Positions 34,907 to 47,190 are shown, counted from the first letter of the stretch. The stretch: 64,000 nucleotides of DNA from Carposina sasakii (GCA_014607495.2 CP053154.1:10974001-11038000); one strand, 5' to 3'. Notes: generated from the letters alone by a model not told the origin. Program-made: numbers and translations.

Positions 34907-35037
34907 TAGGTGGTCGGACGACCTGGCCAAGGTCGCGGGCGTCGGTTGGATGCAGGCTGCTTCCGACCGGTCGAAGTAGAGGTTGTTGGGGGAGCCTATG
35001 TCCAACAGTGGACTTCTCAGGGCTGTAAATGATGATT
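34907..35037 (+). mobile_element. RTE LINE 3' tail, same family as 43318-45367
   Basis: The last ~130 bases of the RTE element on the plus strand: codons for DDLAKVAGVGWMQA, a broken RLL..EA stretch, then the shared 3' end GGGCTGTAAATGATGA. It is extremely 5'-truncated, as usual for failed LINE insertions, and lies inside the TIR element at 33994-35122. Confidence 0.8.
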
Positions 35038-35129
35038 ATGCAAATATAGATTGTATTGTAAAATAAACATCTGATTTCTGATTTATTTCGGTTAATATAC
35101 CTACCTCTTTTCTTACACCCTGTAGATCT

Positions 35130-37090
35130 TTATATTGGTAGAGCAACTAGTTACACATACAGTCGCGTCGCCACAAGTCTCCTAATAAAACAGCGTCCTT
35201 ATAATAAACCTCAACACTCAAAGTATTTATTGTTGCGATTTACCATTCTTAGTATTTTTGTCGGTTGCCATAAATTATGTACAAAATGTTTGCTTGTAAA
35301 TGTACGTATTCCATTTATTTTCCTTTACCGATTTTACATCAGCAGGAACATTACTTTATTTTAATGTAGGTAGCAGGTAGTCGACATTATTATTTCTTTC
35401 CTTTTTTTACATACATATTGCGAGGGATTTTACCATAAACTCTTATGTTCAAGTGGTTTGTCAAGCGTTGTTGGTAACTAAGGTTACTGGGTGGCCTGGG
35501 TTCAATCACATGGGTTCAGGTTCCCAGTAATAGATTCCCTTTAGTTGTAGGCGACTTTCGAAGCTAAGTTTCTTTATCATCTCTTCATTATATATTCAAC
35601 CCATATTTTTTAAATTTTGCATACAAGCTACATTCTGAGTCCAAATGGACGAAGTCACGGGCATTATCTAGGTAACAATAATATTGGACATTATATGAAT
35701 AGTATAAGCTTTTTGTATACTAAAAGAGTATCACTTTATAACCTAAACGATTCATTCGATGTAGGTTGTCTTAACGGTGTATATAATTTAAGAAGAAAAA
35801 AACCATAATTCCACAATTTTGCTGTAAAATTCTGCTCCCAAAGCCAGCAGTATATTAGCCTAAAGCCAATTTCACGCCCTGTCGTTATAGGCCTCGCATG
35901 TTATTCATCCAAACCTGAATATTGCTAACGCGGTGAAAAATTCTATCTATTATCGTACTCAAATAAAATATAACGACCTAATTTTCAAGGGATAAAAGAA
36001 TTCTCGAAAATATACGGGTAATATACCCGAAAATTAGATATTTTTTGGTTTGACGGTTTTCAGCGGATCACAAAATATTTTTCATCCTTTGCCCATTATT
36101 CTACTGAATTATTATATAGGTATTGATGTAAGTAAGGTAATTTTAAGTTTAATGTATAATATTCACCAGTCTAATGAATAATATTCAATATGAGTTTTAA
36201 ATTGATGATGAACGTAAAACTGTGACTGCGCGGCTTGGAATCTGAAAGCGTAATATTTATTTTAGGTTTAGTGCAATATTTAGCAGTACGACTTTTTATA
36301 TGCCACACCTAGAAGGGAGTTCATTGAAATGAATAGTACCCTTTACACAAGTGCGACTTTAAGCTTGAGTTTAACCGATTCGATACAACACAATATCCCG
36401 TGATTAAATGCAAGTGAACGGCATCTAAACCGCCGATGCTACGCAAACTTTTGATTACACAAGTTACTCGCAACAAGATTCGAACAAACCGTATTGCAAA
36501 TTCCTACCATTACCTCTCAATTAGTTTAGTTAAGTCGAGCCCTGCACCCCGTGTAAGCATCCCGAGCATAAATTAGTCTTGTTAAGTGCAGTACCGGAAT
36601 TTAATCCCCATATTTCGTCTGCCTCGAGTTTGGCATATCTTTTCAGGTCTAAAATGAATTCTGCATGAGCTGACGCAGACAAGCCAATTTGAACCGCATC
36701 TGTTCTTTGCCTAGATTTAATTTGTGTTGCGAGATTTAGTTATCCGTCGTTTTAGATTGGATTATCTTTGAGGTTGTTTGAAATTATTTTGGACTGTATC
36801 GCTGGGGTTTAATCGCCTTTTTTGTTTGGATAGTTTGTTGCGTTTGTAGTGTTTTGGTTTGGAGTGTATGTATGTTTAATGGTGCTCATTACTTGCTGAA
36901 TGAAATCGGATTACCAGACAGAAACTAAGCTCGATTCCTGATTAAATCGGGAGATCATAAATGACAAATTATTTTAGTGATACCTTCTATATCGAGACGT
37001 AATAGGTAATGTTATATTCAGTTTTACCTAATACAGTTTAAAAGAAATGTAATGGCAAATTGTTTGATTAGTAGTTAAGTTTAATATTAG
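35130..37090. other. No gene seen; repeat-poor
   Basis: Largely unique. 36230-36830 has balanced composition and no repeat signature, the kind of stretch where conserved non-coding sequence could sit. Confidence 0.5.
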
Positions 37091-37094
37091 TTGA

Positions 37095-37145
37095 ATGCAG
37101 AGGTCGTGGGTTCGATTCCCACCCGGGTGAGGAATTTTTTCCCTT
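37095..37145 (+). repeat. tRNA-like SINE head fragment
   Basis: GGTCGTGGGTTCGATTCCCA then CCCGGGTGAGGAATTTTTTC. Same family as the inverted 10114-10165. Confidence 0.45.
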
Positions 37146-37739
37146 TCTTTATTAATATTTTTTTAATATTAGTTATCTGTCAAGCTTTAGTATTGTTGGT
37201 GAAGCTAATAATCATGACTACTGATCAAACGAATTATGTACTTGAAGTTTTGTAATACTGTCTTGTGTGTGAGTGTTACCTACTGCATTTCTGTCACACA
37301 GGGATAACACTATCATAGAGCAAATTCGGACCTCTAAGTTAAGAATTCCATCTAAAAAATACATAAAAGCGTTTCATATATTTTACTACATGTAAGGTTA
37401 TATGTATGTACTACTAGCAAGCCTACAATATTGCGAGATATGCTATTCCAACTCATAGATCAAAGGACACAATTGAATGCCACTTCGCTTCCAATTGAGA
37501 TAGTTGAATCAAGCGCAGAATGCTCCAAAATATATTACAGAGATATCGGACAATATATTTAATTAATCTATTCACGTGGAAGTGGTCTGTTATTGAAACA
37601 CTTTAATAAACTATTTATATTTCAACTGTAAATTAAATTTGAAAATATTATAGGTACATAGTTCAGGGATTATTTCTCGTGACAAAATCTTGCTACACGC
37701 GTCAATGTGCATTTATGCAGAAAAACGCAGTCTATTTAC

Positions 37740-37825
37740 TAAACTTTGGACCCTAATATTTTGGAAACCAGACACTTCCCAGGTTCCGTAGTTTTCGGGA
37801 ACGTTGACGACCAAAAATCACCCTG
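37740..37825. mobile_element. Right end of a TA-target element, different family
   Basis: Ends GACCAAAAATCACCCTG then TA, next to an inverted S2 repeat tail. Ends of the form CAGGGTGATTTTTGGTC are a known type of TA-target element; only this end is visible. Confidence 0.4.
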
Positions 37826-38018
37826 TATAGACACGGCTGTGTTCTCGAAATGGTGTAACCAGAACTGCAGGATCATAATGAGATCAGATGTAAATACAGG
37901 ATGTAAATGATTAGTGATCAGTTGCTAGCTTATCGCCTGAAGTAAGGCCCGCGTTCCTTAGTCGACTCTCACGACATGCAGACGAGATGTATTCTAGTAA
38001 AGCCCCGCATCAGCACAG
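37826..38018 (-). repeat. SINE-like repeat S2
   Basis: Inverted copy: GACACGGCTGTGTTCTCGAA ... CTTAGTCGACTCTCACGAC ... AAGCCCCGCATCAGCAC. A TA-target element end abuts its tail at 37825. Confidence 0.7.
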
Positions 38019-38696
38019 GGCATAGCAGAGGGTAATAAGCACGATCCTTTCGATAGTCCGTAACGCTATGGTCCAACTGTCAAATGCTAGCATTACGCCG
38101 CGTAAAAAGGTTCGTGCTTACCCCACTGATCAAGATCGGTTACCTATTATACTAGAGAACGTTTAACCGAATAGTTCCATTGGATGGTGCTAGTTATGTA
38201 ATGCATGACTACATTATCTGTATCACCGCATACAAAAAATGTTAGTTCCGAAATCAAGCATAGAAGCTATTCTATGAAACGATGAAGCAAAAAGTCAATA
38301 CATTGAATGCTTCCGTCGGGAAATGCGAGCAGATTGCAAGCATAAAGTTTGTAATCGACAGATCTTTTATTCCATACCGTAACTTGGGAGATACAGCCCA
38401 TTAGCTTTGTAATAGGGACGTTCCAAATTTATTTTATCATCTCTCGGCACGTGATGTCAGTTTTGGGGGCGCTTGGTTGCCGGTGGTTTGTATTTTGGTA
38501 ACTGTAGTCTTCCGAAAATAACTGTTCTGCTAAAAATAATGATAAGGATGTTGTAACTCCTCAGTTTTCTAATACTTATTCTTTACTACTTATAGTGCCT
38601 TAAAGCTCAAAACTACCACAGATCCCGTGTAAAGACATTTATGCTTGTTCGTTAATAATTGTGTGTTGTATTTTGACCACCTGTCACTACTAACTG

Positions 38697-38810
38697 AACT
38701 TGTACATCTCAACTATACCCTCAAAATTGGTCAGAACCATGTGGTTCTATCGGCCCTTGGTGCTCTGCCTACCCCGTAAGGGATAAAGGCGTGATTATAT
38801 GTACGTGTGT
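38697..38810 (+). repeat. SINE-like repeat S1
   Basis: Same order of blocks as 32866-32982, with a 7-base deletion after GGTCAGA. Confidence 0.75.
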
Positions 38811-38844
38811 ATTTTGTATATCAGTTTGGCTCTTTACTGACTCG

Positions 38845-39044
38845 GAACTTTTAGAATACATCAGCTGTTACTCCTTCCGAGGCGAGGAACTTAGGGGCGC
38901 TCCCTCAGGTGAGGTACTAGCCACTTGTTAATGATCTCTTACATCTCGCCCCGCAATGGTAAGGTTGTAAGATCACCTTCGTGATTCTACAGTTCTGGCC
39001 AACCTATTTTGGGAACATAGCCGTGTTTATACGAGTATGTATGG
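38845..39044 (+). repeat. SINE-like repeat S2
   Basis: CATCAGCTGTTACTCCTTCC, GAACTTAGGGGCGCTCCCTC, CATCTCGCCCCGCAATG, TTGGGAACATAGCCGTGT in order. Confidence 0.65.
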
Positions 39045-39402
39045 AATTTAAGGTACGCTGTCTATACTACTTAATTGTTGTCAAATTAGTACAGACTGAA
39101 AGACATCCCCGGCAACGATTTTAGAGGTTTACCATATTTTAGGATTCCCGAAGAACAATTTAGCCATAAGAAAACAAACAAGCTTGTGGTTTCTTACGAC
39201 AAGTCGGAAAATTCACGATGCCATTAAGAGAGCTTGAACGCAAGTTAGTCGAATAGAAAGTATAGAAATGGATTGCCGTATCTATGAACGAAGAACAATG
39301 TGAAGGTGGTATCACTGTCTATATACATTTTTAAAGTACTATGTACCTATATGCACCTTTCAACTAAAACCCCCCTATTGCAGTAGCCTTATGTCGTACC
39401 CT

Positions 39403-39455
39403 AGAGGAGGCCTACGGCCAACAGTGAACTGCAATGCAATAGGCCGATGTGTGTG
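39403..39455 (+). mobile_element. RTE-type LINE 3' tail fragment
   Basis: Plus strand encodes LEEAYGQQ then a stop and an ATAGGCCGATG terminus, like 17098-17160. Very short, 5'-truncated. Confidence 0.5.
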
Positions 39456-41015
39456 TTTGCACTATAGATTTCCCTGGTCGATGTTTCCTTGAAAGTCTAA
39501 GGGCCAAACGTGTGATCTGATCATTGGAAAAATCGGCCCTAAATGTGTATTATAACAAAGATCCTAAATGTTTATTGAATATCACTTCTCCACTATGTAC
39601 TTCTCGCATGGCCGCACATACGATAGTCCGACACCCGCTGAGAGCGACGAATAAATCGCATGCGAATGCATCGTTAGGCGTTCAACGTGGGTTCAACCTT
39701 AGGTGGCATTCGGGAATATTTTCTAAGGATATGTTATTTAAATAATGTTTTTTTGTTTTAGAAACAAAAGTTCGATAACAACGATATTTACTCAGATTTG
39801 AACATTGGAGAAAGACAATATGTATTAAATATCTACATGCCACTAACGCTTTGGTAAATCACTGTAAAGATGCAACCGTATAAGTCCTAATTTATTGTAG
39901 CAAATATCGTACCCATACAGAGATATTAAATACAACATTATGTCCAATCTTAGAATAAAGATTCGCTCCGCTTCGCCGAAGACCTATCATTAATCTAAGT
40001 GTCCAATTTTCCGCTACTTGATAGCAATGTGTTATTTACCTAGTTTTAGTTTGAGCATTGCTAACGAGTAGATTACCTAAAAGAGTAAGCAAGTATACTC
40101 GTAAACCACTTAGCTACAATTTACTGCTAAATAATTTCCAAAAAAAAACTTTAACATCAATTCTTACATTTCCTATTTATAACGATTAGTGACGGTCAAT
40201 AAACCCAAAGATATAGACAAAGTTCAACAATACTACTAATTTTTTACTAGGGGGGTGACTATATTAAACACACAATAAGGAAAACACTAACCTTTGGGTT
40301 CAGTGCGTGAAATAAAAACAACTACTAAACTTCTAAACTTACTCTATAAATCTAGCGTTCGCAAGAGTCGTGTATCTTAAATTTTCGTTCTTGTACTCTA
40401 TGGCTTCTATTTTAAAGGTATACGAAAACGTAAACATACGTTGGTGTTTCGAGCCCAAGGGAAAGTGTTGTCAGGGAACAAAGATAAGTAGGGATTGTCT
40501 CGAGGCTCGTCTAGAAGAAAATTATAATAATTATAACTAGTATAAAGACACTTTTGCTTTGTGTTTGTATTTAAAACGAAATGGGTGACATCTAGCGCCG
40601 TCGTCGTCACGATAGTAAAGGGATTATTATTAAAAAATATGCCTACAGACATCTCTGATAGATATTTTAAACAGTAGATAGAAAATAATTTTTAAAAAGT
40701 ATACAGACTAAGCTCACATGTAAAGAAGGAATTGAATATTGCTATGAATTGCTTGTATTTTTGTGACAATTGTGTTTAATTTTATATTGATAATTTTAAT
40801 CAAAATATTGTAAAGAATTACGTCTATGTAAGCATTACATTGCTGCGAATAATATTAATTTGTTTGGTTTGAATATTGAATGACCTAGAAACGTTGGCAA
40901 AACTCTAACACTCAACGTATTTAAACTCGAGTAACCGCTTAAAATGTTTAATTAAAAAAAGGTAGCTAAATGTCTCTTAACTGGGTGTCTATTAGAATAC
41001 AGATTTTTTTGATAT
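39456..41015. other. No gene seen
   Basis: AT-rich; a 73-codon frame at 39524 (plus) and an 81-codon frame at 40407 (minus) have no recognised family. Confidence 0.55.
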
Positions 41016-41290
41016 CGAATTTCATTTCACCGAAAATTATTCCACGATTTTTAATATATATATTTTTCAGTTCATCGTAAAGTTAATCATCGCTGTTTCA
41101 TATCATCGAAAACGTTTCTTAAAAAATTCTTTTAAAGTTGTTTTGATTACCAGAAAAACGGTATATCGAACTTACATTTCATAAAAGTACTAAGTTATCG
41201 ATGAAACTATTCGTAAAAACACGTTACAATGTGTATCGGTACCCATAATACTTTTTCACATAACAACTTTTAGTATTAATCAACTATGTA

Positions 41291-41366
41291 ACATGCACGC
41301 AAGCAAGCATACAGCATGCAAGCAAGCATACAGCATACAAGCAAACATACAGCATGTAGCAGGCAT
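41291..41366. repeat. Short tandem repeat (GCAAGCATACAGCAT)
   Basis: AAGCATACAGCATGCAAGC units of about 19 bp repeated roughly three times, next to the GC-rich island. Confidence 0.8.
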
Positions 41367-41369
41367 GGT

Positions 41370-41612
41370 TTCTGTCACGGCTCCGGCGCTGCGGGGCCCA
41401 GGCGGTCCCACGCGAACTTATCATCGCAGATTAATGTAACGCTCACCATCACCAACGCATCTTCGGCTTGCTGGCCGGCGCACCGCGGCGGCGAGCGTTG
41501 CATCCGCCTGCTCCTCAGCTCGCGGGCCGCCTCGCCCCTCCCCGCCTACGCGCTTTTATATTGCACTCTAGGAGCAGGGCAGACAAGACTGCGTGAAGAC
41601 GGGGTAAACTAA
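41370..41612 (-). promoter_or_regulatory. GC-rich island with minus-strand TATA box
   Basis: About 240 bp of GC- and CpG-rich DNA in AT-rich flanks. Minus strand: AATATAAAAGCGCG (TATA at 41560-41553), a GC-rich stretch, ATG at 41503, 19 open codons, then a good donor GATG|GTGAGC (GT at 41446). This could be a promoter plus first exon (exon 1 coding part 41503-41447). No protein family is visible in the 19 codons. It may instead be a GC-rich repeat core, since both flanks carry a shared CGATGAAAC-like motif array. Confidence 0.3.
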
Positions 41613-42075
41613 GTCGATTTAAATACTTTTTTTATTCATCCTAATTTTTTGTTTTGATTTATTGAAGTAAATATCGATGTTTCAATTATTTTGCAAACTA
41701 ATACTTTCGATGAAACAAAAATATGGGTAACAAAACTTCGATGTAACATTATTTCGATAAAATGTATAAAACATGAAAACAAATAACGATGAACTGTGTT
41801 TTTAGCTAATGTATATTCGAGGAAATGAAATTGCGATGTAACCTAATTCTAGGATTTGTTAAATATTGTACTAAAAGTTCTGCGAAACGTTTTATGGGTA
41901 ATGAAAATCGTTGAAAGGAATTGCGATAAAATGATGGATTCCCATAATTAGTTACAGTTCCTTCAAAAGTATTAGTAAAATAATCATCCCAACCAACCCT
42001 CAGAAAAGCTCATGGATGTTCAACTACAATAATGTCAAAGAAAACAAAGTAACTCCTAAGATACATAATTATAAT

Positions 42076-42225
42076 AGACATTGTTGTGTTTCCGAAATGG
42101 ACTAGGTAGCAGCAACTGCAACGACTGCAATATATCCCACAGCCTTTAGTATAGTGGGGACAGATGTAAATGTAACAAACGATGTAAACAATCATAGACG
42201 AGTTGCGAGTTTATTACTTGAAAGA
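42076..42225 (-). repeat. SINE-like repeat S2, diverged
   Basis: Inverted: ATTGTTGTGTTTCCGAAATG, TAGTATAGTGGGGACAGATG, GAGTTGCGAGTTTATTACTT. Confidence 0.5.
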
Positions 42226-43316
42226 ATGATTATATAGATGAACATAATTTAGGTCGGTCCTGTGGCACACTCAACGGAATTAATAAAAATTATTCGTTTG
42301 AAAACATAAAAATTGGGAACAACGAAATAAAAGAAACAGTAGGACATGAAGCCAAAAACGCTTTATATTTCGGCTTTGACAGACGTGAGACGATTATAAA
42401 GATTACCGCACTCCGCGTTCGGCCCAGATAAAAAGGCTCTGAATATTCAAAACGAAATAAAATTAACTTTGTTTTAAAATGAACAGCGGATATTTTTATG
42501 AAAAAGGTTGACGTTTTACCGGAACGGATTATGATTATCCTTTTTAAAAGTTTCGAGTGTAGCCGAAATAATTTAAATGCGAATAACGTTGTCTATCTGT
42601 CTTTAATCGACTGAATATATCTACATTATATCAACGTGACCATCTTACCAGCGACTGTAGCTTTACTTGGCTATGATAATGATTTTCCTGGTCATGTCAG
42701 CACCAGCGTCTTGCTCCCTTTTCGCTATCTCGCTCAGTTTGCTCGATTTAAATATAAAGTGGGCGAGATAAAAAATAAAGAACATCCTGAGTTAAAACAT
42801 CACACATATTATACAGCTTGACATTGAGAACTTGCCTTGATAGGCAGTTTTTTTTCTATAACAATTCTGCTCCAGCAAACAGCAAACAGGATCATCCAAG
42901 GGTTAAATTAAAAGGCGACAATTTACTATCCAAATAAATGTGCTCATATAAATCTGGATGCTGGCGGAAAATTAAAAAACGTCCCGCGGCGCGACGACGC
43001 CGGACCACGAACTGGAACAATATACCGATAGGTACATATCTAGATCCAGCCAGACTGAATTCAACATTTCCTATTTTTTGTTATAACATCTACCTATATA
43101 TATTTATTATACAACAACTGCGAGCCTCCTTCAATTAAGACGTTATCGTGATTCTGGGAAAGATAATGATTTTCTGGCATAAAGTTAATAATATATCTAC
43201 CTAGAGCATGGGCTACTTTGCCCTAAAATAAGAAAGCCTCGGCTTTTATACCTTTCTAGGTTTGGATAATTGTAGTCAAAACAAAAGCTAGCTTCCTCTT
43301 CTAATGTGTGAACTCC
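42226..43316. other. No gene seen
   Basis: AT-rich single-copy-looking sequence up to the RTE 3' end. Confidence 0.6.
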
Positions 43317-43317
43317 A

Positions 43318-45367
43318 GTCATCATTTACAGCCCTGAGAAGTCCACTGTTGGACATAGGCCTCCGCCAACAACCTCCACTTCGACCGGTCGGAAGGAGCC
43401 TGCATCCAACCGACGCCCGCGACCTTGGCCAGGTCATCCGTCCACCTTGCGGGTGGCCTTCCCACGCTGCGCTTGCCAATACGTGGTATCCACTCTAGAA
43501 CTTTCCGACTCCATCGGCCATCAGTTCTTCGAGCTATGTGCCCTGCCCATTGCCACTTCAGCTTGCTGGACCGTTGAGCTATGTCGGTGATCTTTGTACG
43601 TCTGCAGAACTCCTCATTTCTGATTCGATCACGCAGAGAGATCCCAAGCATAACTCTCTCCTTTGCTCGCTGTGCGATCCTGAGCTTCTTTATGAGGCAC
43701 ATAGTTAGAGACCACGTCTCGGCACCGTAGGTCATCACCGGCAGCACGCACTGGTTGAATACCTTCGTCTTTAGTTTTAGTTTCCCGAACGCTGCCCAGT
43801 CGAGTTGGATTCACCGAGTTACCTCCTTCTCAAAGTTGGACTTACCTAGTTTGACCGTCTGTCCCAGGTAAACATACTCGTCAACAACTTCAAGCATCGA
43901 GCTCCCAACCAGTACAGGAGTGGGCGGCACATGGACGTTCGACATGATCTTCGTCTTGTCCATGTTCATCTTCAGGCCTACCTGTTGGGAGACTCGATTG
44001 AAGCCATCGAGCATTGTGCTTAGATCCTTCAGCGATTCTGCCATGACCACGATGTCGTCTGCGAACCGAAGGTTAGTGATATATTCGCCATTGATATTGA
44101 TGCCGAGTCCTTTCCATTCGAAAAGCTTAAAGGCGTCTTCCACTGCATTGGTGAAGAGCTTCGGAGAAATAACATCTCCTTGTCTCACTCCCCTCTGCAA
44201 AGAAATCGGCTCAGTGCTCCGCTCCTGTACTTGTACCGACATGGTGGCGTTGCTGTATTAACACTTCAGCACTTCGATATATCGATGGTCAATATGGCAC
44301 CGCTGGAGAGACTGCAGCACTGCCCATGTCTCGATTGAATCAAAGGCTTTCTCATAGTCCACGAACGCTAGGCATAGTGGCCGATTATACTCTTCCGTTT
44401 TTTGTATAATCTGCCGTAGCGTGTGGATATGGTCTATGGTACTAAACCCTTTTCGGAAACCGGCTTGTTCGGGAGGCTGGAAGTCATCAAACCTGCGAAC
44501 AAGACGATTCGTGATTACCCTTGAAAACAACTTGTAGACATGGCATTCAGTATAGTGTCGGGTGAGCTTGGCTCTTGGGTCTTTGCCTAATCTAACAGGT
44601 TTAGCGACCGAGGTATATAGCTGTCCATAGAACCTCTCAATCTCCCTGTCTTCAGCTTCGTCAACTGGCTCTGCCCAATAGATAATTCTCTTACGAATAC
44701 TTTGGAGCCTTGGTTTCGCTGTCTCCTTAATGCAGCGAGTATTAAAGCTGCGGATGTCGTGTCGCAGAGACATGGAGATACGTCTATTGAGCTGCCGATA
44801 AGCTTCAGCGTCATCAGAGGACTGCAGAGACATTTCGCGCCTTTCCGCCATGAGGTTGAGGGTATGATCAGTTAGTTTCTGGGGTCTATTTCTACGGTTA
44901 GGTCTAAAGAATTTAGACCCCACCGGGTGGACAGTTTCTACCAGCCTGTTATATACATCATCCACTGACATGCAATCCTCTAGGCAAGCAAAGCGGTTTG
45001 TCAGCTCGAGTTGAAAGGTCTCGGGGTTTTGAATGTGCACGGATTAGGGTCGGAGTGTAGACTTCACTAGTCGTGATCTCTCCCGCTTGACATTAATATT
45101 CAATGTGCCTCGAACCATTCGGTGATCGCTACCGGTTTTCACCCTGTTGATCACTGAGACATCATTGAATATCCGTCTATCGGTGGTCAATATGAAGTCT
45201 ATCTCATTCCTCGTGTGCTTGTTGGGATGGAGCCAGGTCCATTTCCTATGAGGCGGCTTCTTGAAGGAGTTCATCATAAAGAGTCCCTCCATCTCTAGAA
45301 AATCGGCCAGCCTCTGGGCCCTGGGGTTCCTATCGCCGCATCCAAACTCCAATCCAGAACTCCAGTA
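43318..45367 (-). mobile_element. 5'-truncated RTE-type LINE, single frame with three nonsense codons
   Basis: Non-LTR retrotransposon encoding endonuclease plus reverse transcriptase. On the minus strand one frame runs from 45352 to 43322, broken only by stops at 45046-45044, 44260-44258 and 43813-43811. In order: the C-terminal end of the AP-endonuclease (GSDHR near 45110), a linker, the RT palm with FVDYEKAFDS (first catalytic Asp, about 44345) and LRFADDIVV (FADD box, about 44050), then the C-terminal domain with YGAETWS and a final AYVQQWTSQ. Two in-frame deletions are inferred: RHYTECHVYKLF at about 44540 joins sequence from before the RT finger region directly to the segment that normally follows NYRPISLLS (about 100 residues missing), and WAAFGKL is followed too soon by the LKTKVFNQ segment near 43780. 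The endonuclease N-terminus is absent (5' truncation). The 3' end, GGGCTGTAAATGATGA, matches the tail at 34911-35037. Dead copy, but little decayed. Confidence 0.88.
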
Positions 45368-46035
45368 TTTACTTAAAAATAAGTTGAATAGTTGTATATT
45401 GCTATAGGCCAGCTAGCAATTTTAGCTTTGTACTGTAACTTTTGGTTTTCTATTGATCCCGAAGATACCAACCTATGACGTCAATGAATTTGATTGGCTG
45501 CCTTTCTACCAGAGATCTTCGCTTGGCTACGTAGCTTAAAGCTATGTAAATATAATATCCACGATAAAAATTCATCGCTCTATGTTGTCAATGAATTTTT
45601 TTGGTGGAATGACCGCCTAAGTCGTTTAATCATGATCAAGGATGTTAGTAACTAACAGGCCAGCTAGCTTGCACGATGTAATCTCGGAATAGTAGGTAAA
45701 ACCGACCCCAGTATAAACAAAGACATATTAATTCGATTCCTACAGTCACGATAATGATGCACTAATGCGTTTGCTCTGTTGCCAATATGACGCCCATTCC
45801 AATACGTCGTTTAGTGAACTAGTGCGGTATATGTAAGATGTCTGGACGATAGAGGAATTGAAATTACAGTTCAATAAACCACACGTAGAGTTTTCATTCC
45901 ACGTCTTCCATTTAGGGTTCGGGGCCTAAAAATAACATTATCTCTTGATTCAATAAATAAAAATCCGTTACCGACACATTTGCTTCATTGCCGTCATTTT
46001 CCACGCATCCGTCAAGTCATGTAATGATGAGAGAG

Positions 46036-46290
46036 TTAGGACGTGGGTCGTTCTTGGCGCAAAAATACGCTTCGGGTGGCGGGCTTTGGGGCAACCCCCG
46101 TGCCCGGGCAAAATTCTTGGCGCGCAACAAAGCACCGGTAACTTGTGTGGCCCTTAAAGGGGGCCACATAGGTCAGAGAGTCTGACCCATTTGGGAAGGG
46201 AAAGATGCGGCTGACTAGGGGAGCGCGGGCTGGGTTAGTCAACTCCTGGTATTACCAGGGTGCGCCCGGCCACTTGAGCTGCTGCTGCCG
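46036..46290. repeat. GC-rich segment, probably a repeat remnant
   Basis: Contains GGCGCAAAAATACGCTTCGG, CCCGTGCCCGGGCAAAATTC and CTTAAAGGGGGCCACA, with open frames on both strands as expected from GC-rich DNA. I recall similar GC-rich blocks as interspersed repeats in Lepidoptera but cannot name it. Confidence 0.35.
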
Positions 46291-47051
46291 CCGGCCAATT
46301 CGCGAAAGAAGAGGAAGGATGGATAGAATAAAAGGAAGGAAGGTAAGAAGGCCATAGTATATAGTATGATGGGAAAGTTGCGACAGCAAATGTCGATGCC
46401 AAACGATGTTACATTGTTTAAGCTTCCTGTAGTCAAGTGTCGTTACTAATGTAGTTGATCGTAGTGAGCTACTCGTACTTAGACTATCCCGCAAACTACA
46501 CTATACAAGAAAAATCTATAAGATAGGACAATGTGACTACCTATTTTGTTTGGCTAGCTCTATTGACCTTTTGCTTCTTAAAGCTGGGTCTGCTCACAAA
46601 GAACATGGAAATCGTAAAAACACTGATAACCCTAAAATGGCAATACAATGTATTTTTCCAATACAACTTAGTTTCCCTTCATAAAGAATTCCGCCCGTGT
46701 GCCCGCGTATTACGGCCATCTTTAGATTTATGGCGGAAAGGGGCCGCCATATTGTTCCAAATTTAAAAATATTTATTTTCCCGAACAATCCTTTAAGGTC
46801 TTCTACAGCCAAGCTGTTTTAGCTCTATCATCAGGGGGACATAAATGGACTTCTACTCGTAGTTACGGTAACGCGGTACGATCTGGTAACTTGGAAATTT
46901 ATGAGATATGACAAAAATATGAGGAACTAGTGGACGCTCGTGAATCCGTCCGCGTGGTCTGCAGAAAAAACAAAATTACGCAATTATCCGGGATAATAAT
47001 AATTTTTTGGGATAAAAATTAGCCTATGTTCACCAGTTTTTCAAACACTAA

Positions 47052-47190
47052 ACGGTGTTATTACAAAAGAATTTAAACATTTTTTAGGCTAAACATGCCC
47101 TAAATTTGGCAGATATGCCTTACTTTTTTCTGTCAAATGTTATATAATAAACAGAGTCTAACTTTAGGCTCCCTTTTGTAATAACACCGT
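47052..47190. mobile_element. Small MITE, 18-bp TIRs
   Basis: ACGGTGTTATTACAAAAG and its exact complement CTTTTGTAATAACACCGT bound 139 bp of AT-rich sequence. Short TA/AA-rich flanks do not settle the superfamily. Confidence 0.8.

Larger units (their letters stand above)
33994..35122. mobile_element. 1.1-kb relative of MITE family A
   Basis: Left end CAGGGTGTAAGAGAAGGGG and right end CTCTTTTCTTACACCCTG are inverted repeats, each with TA outside (33992, 35123). Both arms resemble family A further in (AGGCGAAATGATATG on the left; an inverted copy of ATCAGATGTTTATTTT on the right). The centre is unrelated: an 86-codon open frame at 34249-34509 of no known family, and an RTE tail at 34907-35037. 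It may be a longer family member or one enlarged by insertions. Confidence 0.6.
41020..41950. repeat. Dispersed CGATGAAAC / CGATGTAAC motif array
   Basis: Variants of TTCGATGAAAC, GCGATGTAAC, TTCGATAAAATG and ATCGAAAACG recur every 30-60 bases on both sides of the GC-rich island, mainly reading forward on the right (41660-41945) and often inverted on the left (41030-41130). Too decayed to define a unit length. Confidence 0.45.

Noticed and set aside
37095..37145. tRNA gene
   Set aside because: Only the B-box half is present; a matching inverted fragment exists at 10114-10165.
43920..44261. 113-codon plus-strand open frame
   Set aside because: Antisense shadow of the RT coding region of the RTE LINE.
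45988..46242. Opposed GC-rich open frames
   Set aside because: Both strands are open because of GC-rich composition; no domain, and the block resembles an interspersed repeat.
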